Shown: positions 16,771 through 25,346 of the stretch, piece after piece
Numbering within the stretch: position 1 is the first letter of the stretch
How the letters are laid out: every line of letters begins with the position of its first letter
DNA from: JBBTWO01 sp038062745
GTDB lineage: Bacteria; Patescibacteriota; Microgenomatia; UBA8517
Assembly: GCA_038062745.1 (NCBI GenBank)
Contig: JBBTWO010000053.1
Location: 1 to 33,847 of the forward strand
Direction: 5' to 3'
Length of the DNA stretch: 33,847 nt
The notes under the pieces: generated by a model
Databases searched by the model: none
What the model was told of the DNA's origin: nothing
Seen by the model: the letters and a program-made list of their open reading frames with translations, nothing else
Program-made: the position numbers and the translations under genes

Positions 16771-17889
16771 ATGGGACAAGAAAGAACAAATATTTTAATT
16801 CCTACCCAACGCGCACATTTTGATGATGGTGAGCTACTCGCTATTCAAAAGGTCTTAAATAGTCGCTGGACTGGAAGAGGGCCGATTACTCAACAACTCG
16901 AAAGGCAATTTCTGAATTTGACTGAAGCACAATATGCAATTGCTGTTCAATCAGGAACAGCAGCACTACACCTTGCTTTAGAAGTAAGCAAGGAATTGGG
17001 AGTAATAAATCCAGGCCAAAAAGTCATTGTTCCATCTCAAACTTTTGCAGCAACAATTCAAGCCATTGACATGTCTGGTCTTACTCCAGTGTTTTGCGAT
17101 GTACAGCCCAATACTCTGAATATGGATCCTTGGCACTTGGCCCAACTGATAGACAGCGAAACAAAAATTATTTTGCCTGTACATTACCGTGGTGAAGTTT
17201 GCGATATGGATACGATTATGGCTGTTGCAGGCAGATCAAATCTTTGGGTTGTAGAAGACGCAGCTCATGCACTCGGATCAACTTACAACGGTAGACCAGT
17301 TGGATCACTAGGTCACATTACTTGCTTTAGCATGGATCACATTAAAAATGGAACAATGATTGAAGGAGGCATAGTGACAACAAATATCTCAGAAGTGGCT
17401 CATTTAGTTTCGCGAATGTCAAACTTAGGTTTTCATCAAGGAGAAATACAAGGACGAGGATTCAGATACCACGCCACAGATTATAACGCTGCCGTTGGAA
17501 CAGTACAGCTTGGCCGATTGGAAGAATACAAAACAAGAAGGCGAGAAATTGCTCATCGTTACCAAGAAGATTTAAAAAATATACCAGGACTGGGACTGCT
17601 CGACATTTGTTTAACTGATACAGTCCCTTTTATGTATGTTGCTTTAGTTACTGACAATAAACGGGATGGCCTCAAGGACTTTCTTCAAGAAAGAGGAATT
17701 GAGACATTAGTTAGATATGATCCAAATCATCTGCAACCCTATTTTGTTAATAAATTTGGACCAACTTCTCTACCAGTTACAGAAGAAACCTATTCTCAAT
17801 TGTTGGTGCTTCCTTTATTTTATGAGTTAACAGATAGTCAACAAGGTTATGTAATTGAAAGCATTGAAGACTTCTTTTCAAAGGTATAA
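16771..17889 (+). CDS. DegT/DnrJ/EryC1/StrS-family PLP-dependent sugar aminotransferase
   Basis: This 372-residue protein has the usual family length. Family marks are SGTAALHLAL (61-70), the cofactor-binding VEDAAHALGS with D163, and the Schiff-base lysine K192 in FSMDHIKNGTMIEGG. The lysine is kept, so it should be a true aminotransferase that makes an amino sugar from a 3- or 4-keto nucleotide sugar. Odd point: family members usually have H and P where this one has D189 and H190 (consensus FHPxK). The N-terminal IPTQRAHFDDGELLAIQKVL region is typical. It leads a plus-strand trio with the radical SAM gene (63 bases on) and the WbqC-like gene. A small fraction of the family are dehydratases or epimerases, but those often lack the lysine. 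Confidence 0.9.
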   Translation: MGQERTNILIPTQRAHFDDGELLAIQKVLNSRWTGRGPITQQLERQFLNLTEAQYAIAVQSGTAALHLALEVSKELGVINPGQKVIVPSQTFAATIQAIDMSGLTPVFCDVQPNTLNMDPWHLAQLIDSETKIILPVHYRGEVCDMDTIMAVAGRSNLWVVEDAAHALGSTYNGRPVGSLGHITCFSMDHIKNGTMIEGGIVTTNISEVAHLVSRMSNLGFHQGEIQGRGFRYHATDYNAAVGTVQLGRLEEYKTRRREIAHRYQEDLKNIPGLGLLDICLTDTVPFMYVALVTDNKRDGLKDFLQERGIETLVRYDPNHLQPYFVNKFGPTSLPVTEETYSQLLVLPLFYELTDSQQGYVIESIEDFFSKV

Positions 17890-17914
17890 TTTTCCAAAAA
17901 TTATTTAATTTGCT

Positions 17915-17943
17915 TTGACAATTCTCTCTATTAAACATACAAT
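17915..17943 (+). promoter_or_regulatory. Strong sigma-70-type promoter for the radical SAM/WbqC unit
   Basis: TTGACA (17915-17920, perfect -35) and TACAAT (17938-17943) are separated by exactly 17 bases. The ATG at 17953 follows nine bases after the -10, so initiation near A17950 gives a leader of about three bases. It lies in the 63-base gap after the aminotransferase, so the last two genes can be expressed on their own. Confidence 0.7.
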
Positions 17944-17952
17944 GCATAGACC

Positions 17953-18912
17953 ATGACAGCAGATAGACCACGTTGGCCAACACCAGAAGAATTAGTACCA
18001 GCCCCTGCTCCTCAACAGATTCTCTTAGATGTCACCAACCGATGTCCTTTATCGTGTAAAAGATGCCCCCAACCTATTTTGAGAGTTCAACCTGAATACC
18101 GTCCGGGTGATATGTCACTAGAACTTTTTCAAAAACTTGCAGATCAAACTCCTCAAAATACAATTCTCACCATAACTGGTGATGGCGAACCACTTGTAGT
18201 CCGAGATCTCCCAGAAATGGTTAAGTATGCAACCGACAAAGGTATCGTAGTCAGAGTTATAACTTCGGGACTCATAATGAGTGAGAGAACAATGACTGAA
18301 TTACTTAGGGCAAATATCGATTTTCTTGATTTCAGTCTAGATGCTGCAACTGCAGAAACCTACGATCAAGTCAGAATGGGATCAAACTTTGAAAAAGTAG
18401 TCGGACACGTAACTAGGTTTTTGGAATTAAGACAACAAATCCAAGGTGAGGATCCTAACACAAAAGTCTTGGTTAATATGATTGATCAACCAGAAACTCA
18501 TACAGAAATTCTCCAATTTTTTGATATGTGGGAAGATAAAGTTGACAGAGTCTATGTGAGGCCACTTCATTCCGTAGCTGGTTTTGTTCCATTAACCAAT
18601 TCACCGGAAACCGGCAATAGTCCAGACAGAATTCCCTGTAGAGTTCTTTATGACAGACTAGTGGTAGACCATAAAGGCAACGTTTTTTTCTGTCCTTTGG
18701 GCTGGGGAAGAAAAGAAGCAATGGTGGGGAACATTACCACACAAACCGTATCTGAAATCTGGCAAGGTGAAACGTTAAATTCCATTAGACAATCTCATAT
18801 TGAGCATGCAATAAATAAAAGTGTTCTTTGTCATGATTGTCCCGATTGGAAATCATTTCATTGGGATCAAGCCTCAGGAAAATATTTAAACCAACTTTTA
18901 CAGAAAGACTAA
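17953..18912 (+). CDS. Radical SAM protein with SPASM/twitch-like C-terminal cysteines
   Basis: This 319-residue protein has the radical SAM cluster motif CxxxCxxC at C31, C35 and C38 (NRCPLSCKRC) and GDGEP at 76-80 for the SAM amino group. The C-terminal part has C229, C247, C293 and C296, enough for one extra Fe-S cluster of the twitch/half-SPASM type. Such proteins mostly modify peptides or carbohydrates (for example dehydrogenases and sugar dehydratases or epimerases). Location between a sugar aminotransferase and a WbqC-like gene favours a sugar or aminosugar substrate; this is inference. It starts from its own strong promoter, and its stop is 11 bases before the next ATG. The proline-rich N-terminus (RPRWPTPEELVPAPAP) is unlike the neighbours. 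Confidence 0.88.
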   Translation: MTADRPRWPTPEELVPAPAPQQILLDVTNRCPLSCKRCPQPILRVQPEYRPGDMSLELFQKLADQTPQNTILTITGDGEPLVVRDLPEMVKYATDKGIVVRVITSGLIMSERTMTELLRANIDFLDFSLDAATAETYDQVRMGSNFEKVVGHVTRFLELRQQIQGEDPNTKVLVNMIDQPETHTEILQFFDMWEDKVDRVYVRPLHSVAGFVPLTNSPETGNSPDRIPCRVLYDRLVVDHKGNVFFCPLGWGRKEAMVGNITTQTVSEIWQGETLNSIRQSHIEHAINKSVLCHDCPDWKSFHWDQASGKYLNQLLQKD

Positions 18913-18923
18913 TCAAATGCACA

Positions 18924-19679
18924 ATGACTGAAATACAGGGAGAAGGAGTGAGTGTTCACATCAGACAACCAGCATATCTTCCTGGAATTGTCTATTTTGA
19001 TCAACTTCTAAAAGCAGATACACATGTTGTATATGATAATGTGCAATATGAAAGACGCCATTGGGGGAATAGAAATAAGATTCTCAATACTTCAACACCA
19101 GAGGGCTGGCAATGGTTAACGGTTCCTACAATACAGAAAGGAAAACGAGACCAATGGTACCAAGATACAAAAATAGACAACACTAAAAATTGGGCGCTAA
19201 CCCATTGGAAAGCCATATCCACAAATTACTCTCACGCACCTTTCTTCAAACTTTATTCTGACTTTTTTGAAGATTTATACACAAAGCACCATTGGGACAA
19301 CTTGGTAGATTTAGACATGCATATTATTAACTACCTTAAGGCACAGCTGGGAATAAATACAGAAATTGTTTTATCCTCTACTCTTCAAGTAGGTACAAAT
19401 TTTGCTGACAAGAATCAACGATTAATTGAAATAGTTAAAGAACTTGGTGGAACTACTTATGTGACTGTCAAAGGGACAAATGGCTACATCGACAGTGACG
19501 ATTTTGAAAAGGAAAGAATTGAACTTCTCTGGCATCAATTTAGCCATCCAACATATCCTCAATTTCAAGGTGGATTTATTCCAGGTCTTTCAGTTGTAGA
19601 TTTACTTTTTAATTGTGGGCCAGCAAGTGAGTCAACAATGAAAGAGAATACACAAGCTCCTACTACAAAACCTTTCTAG
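18924..19679 (+). CDS. WbqC-like family protein
   Basis: This 251-residue protein matches the WbqC-like family: HIRQPAYLPGIVYFDQL near the N-terminus, then VYDNVQYERRHWGNRNKI and WQWLTVPT, and near the end a long region with VDLLFNCGP. The family is common in O-antigen and other glycan clusters and is often linked to aminosugar modification, but no reaction is settled that I can cite. I chose ATG 18924, 11 bases after the radical SAM stop; the frame is open upstream, but the earlier start at 18837 would overlap that gene by 76 bases. Together with the two genes before it, this is probably a cassette making one unusual sugar. It converges on the GT2 gene at 19686 with six bases between stops. 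Confidence 0.85.
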   Translation: MTEIQGEGVSVHIRQPAYLPGIVYFDQLLKADTHVVYDNVQYERRHWGNRNKILNTSTPEGWQWLTVPTIQKGKRDQWYQDTKIDNTKNWALTHWKAISTNYSHAPFFKLYSDFFEDLYTKHHWDNLVDLDMHIINYLKAQLGINTEIVLSSTLQVGTNFADKNQRLIEIVKELGGTTYVTVKGTNGYIDSDDFEKERIELLWHQFSHPTYPQFQGGFIPGLSVVDLLFNCGPASESTMKENTQAPTTKPF

Positions 19680-19685
19680 GTTGGT

Positions 19686-20651
19686 TTATCTATCCAACTT
19701 CTCTCTAAAAATACCATCTATAAAATTAATACCGTAAGATATGTGTGTCATGATTATACCTAAAGAAACCAAGAATGCATTAACCAGATTCGTTTTTCCT
19801 ATTACCGATGACATAGCCACTAAGATAAACGAAGCAAACAATAGAACATAAAACACCAAAAACATTTTATCGAAATAACCAAACAGGGGTGTAATAAATA
19901 CTCCTAGCGTCAAAATTGAAGGTAGAAAATAACTCAAGCGTCTTGATGTTTGTGGAAATTTTTTGGCAAAATAACCTCTATGTTTACCAATGTTAGCAAT
20001 TTGTTTTAAATAAGGTATGAACAAGGCTCTTCGATGATGGTAAACAACAATTTCGGGATCATAAATTATTCTAAAACCAGCCTTAATTATTTTCAGACAC
20101 AAGAAGGTGTCTTCCCCTCCATAGAAATGGCTACCATAACCTCCCACCTCTTCCAACGTTTTCTTCCTGACTATTAAATTATAGGCTGGATAGTCATCAA
20201 CAAACTGCATTTTTCCTTTGATGAAGCGATATTGAGCATGGCCACCACAAAAAAAAGATCCATAAACTAGGCCTGTGAGCTGTTCCCAATAGCTATCTTC
20301 CTTAGGAGTAATTCCTGGACCACCAACAGCAGCAATTTCAGGGTGCTGAAAGTGGACAATTGCATTTACTAGCCAGTCTTTGTCTGGGTAAGCATCATCA
20401 TCAATGAAAGCACAAATTTCGCCTTTGGCTTTAATTATAGCAATATCTCTTTTTTCAGCGGGACCTGTTCGTTGCTTACCTGTTAGTATTAATCTGGTTT
20501 TTGGGTTATCAATCTTAACTGGCTTGTCACAAACTACCAAAATCTCGTAGTTTTTGTAATTTAATTTGTTAAACTTTTTTAAGTCACTAAAAAAACGACT
20601 TTCGATAACATAGAGCGGGATTATAATACTCACTTTTGGTTGTTTATTCAT
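19686..20651 (-). CDS. GT2 family glycosyltransferase with C-terminal membrane helices
   Basis: This 321-residue protein has VSIIIPLY at the start, the metal site DDD at 84-86 (FIDDDAYPDKDW) and FYGGEDTFLCLKI, where the ED pair is the catalytic base. About three hydrophobic segments follow in the last 100 residues (SILTLGVFITPLFGY onward), which should hold it on the inner membrane. The N-terminal loop VCDKPVKIDNPK is shorter than usual and lacks the common DDxSxD sequence, having CDK instead. It is the last gene of a unit with 20665-23268 (14-base gap). Likely role: adding a sugar to a lipid-linked chain in the cytoplasm. Confidence 0.85.
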   Translation of the reverse strand: MNKQPKVSIIIPLYVIESRFFSDLKKFNKLNYKNYEILVVCDKPVKIDNPKTRLILTGKQRTGPAEKRDIAIIKAKGEICAFIDDDAYPDKDWLVNAIVHFQHPEIAAVGGPGITPKEDSYWEQLTGLVYGSFFCGGHAQYRFIKGKMQFVDDYPAYNLIVRKKTLEEVGGYGSHFYGGEDTFLCLKIIKAGFRIIYDPEIVVYHHRRALFIPYLKQIANIGKHRGYFAKKFPQTSRRLSYFLPSILTLGVFITPLFGYFDKMFLVFYVLLFASFILVAMSSVIGKTNLVNAFLVSLGIIMTHISYGINFIDGIFREKLDR

Positions 20652-20664
20652 AGAACTACTTTAA

Positions 20665-23268
20665 TTAGTCACCTTTATAATTCAAGTTTCTTGACCATAT
20701 TCTTCCAAATAACATCTCGACCGGCACATTAGTCGATTTCAATTTAAGTTTTTCAATGGCTGTCCCCCCTGCAGGAATTACAAACTTATACACAGATGAC
20801 TGGTTGTTAATGTTTACCAGAACAAAACTATTTTCAGTTGAAAGCCAATCTTTGCTTTTATCAGTTTTCCAGTAGTATTTTATTTCCACCTGATTACCAA
20901 GATTTACCAGAGTGGAAACATATGCTTGCTTGTCTGGAACAAAACCAAAAGGATTGGCTAGAAACTCTTCTGCTAAGCCAATATCTAAATTCTCAAATTC
21001 TGCACTAACTGGCCAAATCTCAGAGATACCAGGGGAATCTCCTGAAACTGAAGATTGCATACTGAAACGCATGAACCTGGCAGACTGTTTACTAAACTTT
21101 TCAAGGTTTATTTGTCCAGCTGGAATCCGTTTGTTTTGGGCAACTTGCTTAACTTGTTTCCAGTTTTTGCCATCAACTGAAGTTTCTATTTTATAACTAG
21201 TTGGACTATGGGCTTCATAGCCATTAATCCAGGCTAAGCCAGCAATATCTGTCATCTTCAACATATCAAGTGTTATAACAGCTTCTTTGCCTTCTTGCCC
21301 CCACAAGACTCTGTCTGCTTGCCATACTGTAGCCAAAGTGTTGTCTGTTAGGAAAGTTGAAATATTTTCTCGCCAGTCACTGCTGGTGGTTAGTTTTGTT
21401 GTTTTTTGGAAAGCAGATTTTTGTTTGTTGTATGCGAAAGCTTGCTGTCTTAAGTTTGTATTCTTAGCTACCTGATTTGAGAGAAGAAGAGCATTGCTGA
21501 CATATGGAAACTTTAGACCATTAAGGTCAGCAGTTTTTGCTGACAATTCAAGAGTGATTTCGACTGGAGTTAACCCAGATAATGGCTCATCAAAAACAAC
21601 AACTGTCTCATTCGTTTTAGTGTTATCAACCTTCCTCTCCTGTAGTTGTCTTGTATCTTTTGCAAAAAGCAGCTTTCTTGAAGTAGTTGTTGTATCAATC
21701 AGTTTTCCAGGTAGGTAGAAAAACGTATAAACATCTTTAACAGCTATGGGCTTATCATGAATATCACCAAACTCACTAGCTTTCAATAGTTCAACCAAAT
21801 CGTCGTATTCAGTAACTCGTCTAATGTCATATCTATCAATACCATAATTCCAAGCAATGGCTGTTTCCTCAGGCATTTGGGCAACTGAAAAAGTATCTGC
21901 AAATTCTTGTCTTGCATCTTCGGCAACATCAAAGTAGACAATGTCACCTTGTTTGAGAGTTGGCACAAAAGCTTTAAGATCCTGGTAAAATTTTCTTGGT
22001 GGATTGGAGCGCGTCTCAACAATTTTTCTTTGCCAAGCAACTGCATTCACTAAATTACCAACACCAATACCAATAACTAAAAATAAGAGGAATTTGTTTT
22101 TGATATCACCTTGCCTATCAGTAATTACTATAGCAATCAAACCAGACAGGGCAAAAAAGGAATGGGCAAAGAAACGATTACTAGTTTCATAGGCAACTGT
22201 CGGTTGATAGGCTGCATAGGTAATCAAGTTAACCAGCAACCAGAAAAGGAAAAGTAAATACCAATTCCGTTTTTGGCTTCCCACTTTTACAATCCCCCAA
22301 AATAACAAAATGACCAAAAAGATACCGTTCAAAAACACTAATTTATTTAAGTTGCCAGCTGACAGATATGATGTTTTTAGAATCCAGTTAAAAGTAAAGT
22401 GTAGTCCTGACGGTATTAGTTTAAATACAATTTCCGCCAGCCAATCAGGAATAATGAGGTTGGAGATTGAAGAAAAGAAACTATACAGTTTTGCCAAATC
22501 TCCACCAATAACTGCTTTTAGCAAATCAGTCACTTGACTTGTTCTGGAATCAGCTCCCCTTACAAAATAGACATAGAAAATGTAGCCAAAAGGAAGAAAT
22601 CTTGCTACCGATGAAGTAAATGACTTTATTAGTGGTCTGCCAAATGCCAAAAATAAAAACTCAAAAACAAAAACGACAGAAATTAGATAGTGGGTTCGAT
22701 ATCTAATTAGCTCGACTGCAAGAAAATAAAAACCAACTGCCAAAACATACCATTTCAAACTCGACCAAACTTTCTTGGTCTTTAGTTGTTGATTTATATT
22801 CCAATAGGACAGGAGTAAAAGTGCTATTAAAATTAAACTCAGACTTGTTCCAACTGAGTTATACAGACGAATAATGCCATCTGAAGCTACATAACCACAA
22901 GCAAACAAAAATCCAGCAACCCTTCCTCCTTTTTCGTTAACAACTTTTGCAATAACTTTATAAACCGTTAAGGTTGCAATCAAATATAAAAACAAAGACA
23001 AAGTATAATAATAGATTGTCTTAAAACCAAACAGTAAGTAAATCAGATAATAATAGCTGGCGGTATATTTATATGCCCCTCCTCCAAATATTCCTGACCC
23101 CAAATAGCCGGCCGCACCATCAATATTTGCTAGCTTAAAAAACAAGGCGTGGTCATCTTGCCAAGGAAACATTAACAAAAGCTGTCCATAAGAAATACCC
23201 ACAAGTAATGTCAGAAATAACCAATAATGATTATTAAAAAAAGTTATAATTGTCTTAATTATTTTCAT
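20665..23268 (-). CDS. GT-C-like membrane protein with discoidin (F5/8 type C)-like domain
   Basis: This 867-residue protein has a first helix (about 14-33) and then PWQDDH at 35-40, an acidic pair in the place expected for GT-C catalysis. About eleven membrane segments reach residue 410. The soluble remainder starts with a domain containing GDIVYFDVAED (about 441-451). A discoidin-like beta-sandwich follows at about 621-760: FLTDNTLATVWQADR, then SYKIETSVDGKNWKQV and RFMRFSM. Discoidin domains often bind sugars. No C-terminal helix follows. The broken gene at 32029-33847 is a paralogue with the same order of parts. It lies 15 bases after the PMT-like gene and 14 before a GT2 gene. It probably acts outside the membrane on a glycan or glycoprotein. 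Confidence 0.8.
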   Translation of the reverse strand: MKIIKTIITFFNNHYWLFLTLLVGISYGQLLLMFPWQDDHALFFKLANIDGAAGYLGSGIFGGGAYKYTASYYYLIYLLFGFKTIYYYTLSLFLYLIATLTVYKVIAKVVNEKGGRVAGFLFACGYVASDGIIRLYNSVGTSLSLILIALLLLSYWNINQQLKTKKVWSSLKWYVLAVGFYFLAVELIRYRTHYLISVVFVFEFLFLAFGRPLIKSFTSSVARFLPFGYIFYVYFVRGADSRTSQVTDLLKAVIGGDLAKLYSFFSSISNLIIPDWLAEIVFKLIPSGLHFTFNWILKTSYLSAGNLNKLVFLNGIFLVILLFWGIVKVGSQKRNWYLLFLFWLLVNLITYAAYQPTVAYETSNRFFAHSFFALSGLIAIVITDRQGDIKNKFLLFLVIGIGVGNLVNAVAWQRKIVETRSNPPRKFYQDLKAFVPTLKQGDIVYFDVAEDARQEFADTFSVAQMPEETAIAWNYGIDRYDIRRVTEYDDLVELLKASEFGDIHDKPIAVKDVYTFFYLPGKLIDTTTTSRKLLFAKDTRQLQERKVDNTKTNETVVVFDEPLSGLTPVEITLELSAKTADLNGLKFPYVSNALLLSNQVAKNTNLRQQAFAYNKQKSAFQKTTKLTTSSDWRENISTFLTDNTLATVWQADRVLWGQEGKEAVITLDMLKMTDIAGLAWINGYEAHSPTSYKIETSVDGKNWKQVKQVAQNKRIPAGQINLEKFSKQSARFMRFSMQSSVSGDSPGISEIWPVSAEFENLDIGLAEEFLANPFGFVPDKQAYVSTLVNLGNQVEIKYYWKTDKSKDWLSTENSFVLVNINNQSSVYKFVIPAGGTAIEKLKLKSTNVPVEMLFGRIWSRNLNYKGD

Positions 23269-23283
23269 GTTTAGGTTTTATAT

Positions 23284-25326
23284 TTATAAATTTCCATGCG
23301 AATTTGGATACAATGTGTCCAGGTCAATCTGTTGATACTTGTAAGGAGGATTTTTACCTATATCCTCGACTCTGTCAACCGACTCCCAAATTTCAATTTG
23401 TTTTAAAGTCACCAATGAAGATTCATTTGCAACAAAGGCAATAGCCATACTTTCGGAGTTATCAGGCGCTCTTTCAACAACTTCTTTGCTATATATACCC
23501 GGAGCACCATAAACCCTGGCACTTACTGTTTTTGTGTTACTGTTGGCAAATTCCACTTTGATATAGCCATTTCTTTTCTTTGAGGAAAGCTGGGTTGTAG
23601 TTTCGATGGTTGCCACAACTTTGTAAAGATGTCCAGGTTTTACTTTAAAGTTCTGTGGCAAATTTTGGCCATCAAAAGTTCCAATTGATACCATTTGTGT
23701 TTTTGGCCACTGCGGCAACTTTGCCATTATAAGATTTGCATCCGGTGCCTGCCAAGGCTTAGTGGCAGCAAAAATTTGATATCTAACTATTTCTTCGGCT
23801 GCAATCCCGTGATATGAATTTCGCAACTGATCCCAAGGCTTTGAGAAAAACAACTCAGGTTTGCTAAAATCAAAACTCATCCAATCATAAAAAGGATTAC
23901 CTGCCCAATCAAAATTAATTAGTGCATATTCCGCTCCGTTCTCTTTGTGTTCTGCGATTGAGTACGCACCATCAAGTTCAAATTCGGTCTTGACCATCTC
24001 TGGACTCCCGGTAGGTGGATCAAAAGGGTGCGAAGCAACAACACGGCTTACATCCCAGTTTTTATACAACCAGTCTGATGTAAGCTGATAATTCCATTGC
24101 TTAGTGTTGTAATAGGTGTGAATCAAACTGTTTTTTGCCGGAACAAAAAGACAAAGTAAAAGCAACGGGAAAAATAACCATTTGGAAAAATTGGCAATAC
24201 TATAAAGCAAGTATGAGGCAAAAATTATTAGAACTGGAGTAATAGTTATTAGGTTTCTGACATAAAAACCACCGTTTGAGTAATATGCAAAAATGAAAAA
24301 ATATGGAATTAACACTAAAGACAGAAATGTTGCTTTTGCTAAAACACTTTTATTGATCAACCCCTTGAGGAACATAAAGACAATTCCAACTATAGTAACA
24401 ACAAAAAGAATAGGACCAAAGTCATAATTGTAAAGATATGAAAGTGGAAACAGATTCACTCGACTTATGCCCATTGCGTATTTTCTTGACACATCAACCG
24501 TCCAGCCAACAGCTTTTTCTATTTCAATAAAAAAATATGGATTAGTTAGAAAGATAACCAATAATGCCACAAAGCCCGCCATGAAAGCTTCCAACCTAAA
24601 CAATTTCTTAAGCGAAAACTTTCCAGATTTAAAAGCTAGCAACAAGTGTACTAATGCAAATGGAAAAATTGAGAATACTTGATACTTTGTGGCAAAAGCT
24701 GCACCCATTGCAAGGCCTGCAAGTAAATAGTTCTTTCGGCTTTCCTGTTTCCAAAGACTAACAGTTGCAATTAAAGATAAAAGCAAAAAGAAAGAATTAT
24801 AGATATCTGGCAACCCAATATGAGAATTAGTAACATGTCGAAAATCGAAAGTCAAAAGTAGCGCCGCTATCAAACCAACATTTCTATTAAATAGTTTTTT
24901 ACCTAACACATAAATAAGAACCACATTGCCAACCCCAAAAGCAGCAGTTAAATATCTTCCCCAATACATTGCATTCACTTCTCTGTTTCCAAGAATCTCA
25001 ACTTGGAAAATTCTTTTTTTATCATGGAAGCTCAAAGGAAGTTTGATTATTCCGTCGACTATCTTGTCTATATTGATTACATAAAACTTAAGCCATGAAA
25101 CAGGAATAAAGAAAACTCTGTAAGCAATGTAATTCAGATATATTGCTGGACCTGGATAATCATAACGGCCAGGGTTTAAGTTTTTGTTTCTTATCATATC
25201 CACTGCTGTGCCGTAAATAATTGGCTCATCAGAATGAAACCTGCTGTAACCAGGGTATACTCCGCCAAAACGAAGGACAGTGGCAACTAAAAGAACAATA
25301 ATTAATAGATTTCTCTTCACCTGCAT
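23284..25326 (-). CDS. PMT/ArnT-like GT39-family glycosyltransferase
   Basis: This 680-residue protein has D33-E34 (RFHSDEPIIYG) in the first extracytoplasmic loop, the catalytic pair of the PMT/ArnT family. RYDYPGPAIYLNY and a helix-rich middle follow, with RYLTAAFGVGNVVLIY, FDFRHVTNSHIGLPD and AFATKYQ, all typical of PMT_2-type proteins. The membrane part ends near residue 410. The rest is a soluble tail of some 270 residues with VVATIETTTQLS- and YIKVEF-type beta strands, likely an extracytoplasmic beta-sandwich. ATG 25326 is the start; a TATTAT box ends seven bases before it. It leads the unit that continues to 19686. Donor is expected to be polyprenyl-phosphate sugar. Confidence 0.87.
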   Translation of the reverse strand: MQVKRNLLIIVLLVATVLRFGGVYPGYSRFHSDEPIIYGTAVDMIRNKNLNPGRYDYPGPAIYLNYIAYRVFFIPVSWLKFYVINIDKIVDGIIKLPLSFHDKKRIFQVEILGNREVNAMYWGRYLTAAFGVGNVVLIYVLGKKLFNRNVGLIAALLLTFDFRHVTNSHIGLPDIYNSFFLLLSLIATVSLWKQESRKNYLLAGLAMGAAFATKYQVFSIFPFALVHLLLAFKSGKFSLKKLFRLEAFMAGFVALLVIFLTNPYFFIEIEKAVGWTVDVSRKYAMGISRVNLFPLSYLYNYDFGPILFVVTIVGIVFMFLKGLINKSVLAKATFLSLVLIPYFFIFAYYSNGGFYVRNLITITPVLIIFASYLLYSIANFSKWLFFPLLLLCLFVPAKNSLIHTYYNTKQWNYQLTSDWLYKNWDVSRVVASHPFDPPTGSPEMVKTEFELDGAYSIAEHKENGAEYALINFDWAGNPFYDWMSFDFSKPELFFSKPWDQLRNSYHGIAAEEIVRYQIFAATKPWQAPDANLIMAKLPQWPKTQMVSIGTFDGQNLPQNFKVKPGHLYKVVATIETTTQLSSKKRNGYIKVEFANSNTKTVSARVYGAPGIYSKEVVERAPDNSESMAIAFVANESSLVTLKQIEIWESVDRVEDIGKNPPYKYQQIDLDTLYPNSHGNL

Positions 25327-25332
25327 TGGGTA

Positions 25333-25339
25333 TATAATA
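25333..25339. promoter_or_regulatory. Bidirectional -10 region between 25326 and 25347
   Basis: TATAAT on plus (25333-25338) ends eight bases before the ATG at 25347, and TATTAT on minus (25339-25334) ends seven bases before the ATG at 25326. The two -10 boxes are the same bases read in both directions, in a 20-base gap. Both messages would be leaderless, and the two directions cannot easily start at once. Confidence 0.5.
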
Positions 25340-25346
25340 GCATGAC

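Noticed and set aside
18837..18923. Upstream start of the WbqC-like gene
   Set aside because: It lies inside the radical SAM gene's last codons, including C-terminal cysteine codons; ATG 18924 follows that stop by 11 bases.
19680..19698. Hairpin GTTGG / CCAAC between convergent stops
   Set aside because: Five-base arms with a nine-base loop and no T-tract; too weak to call a terminator.
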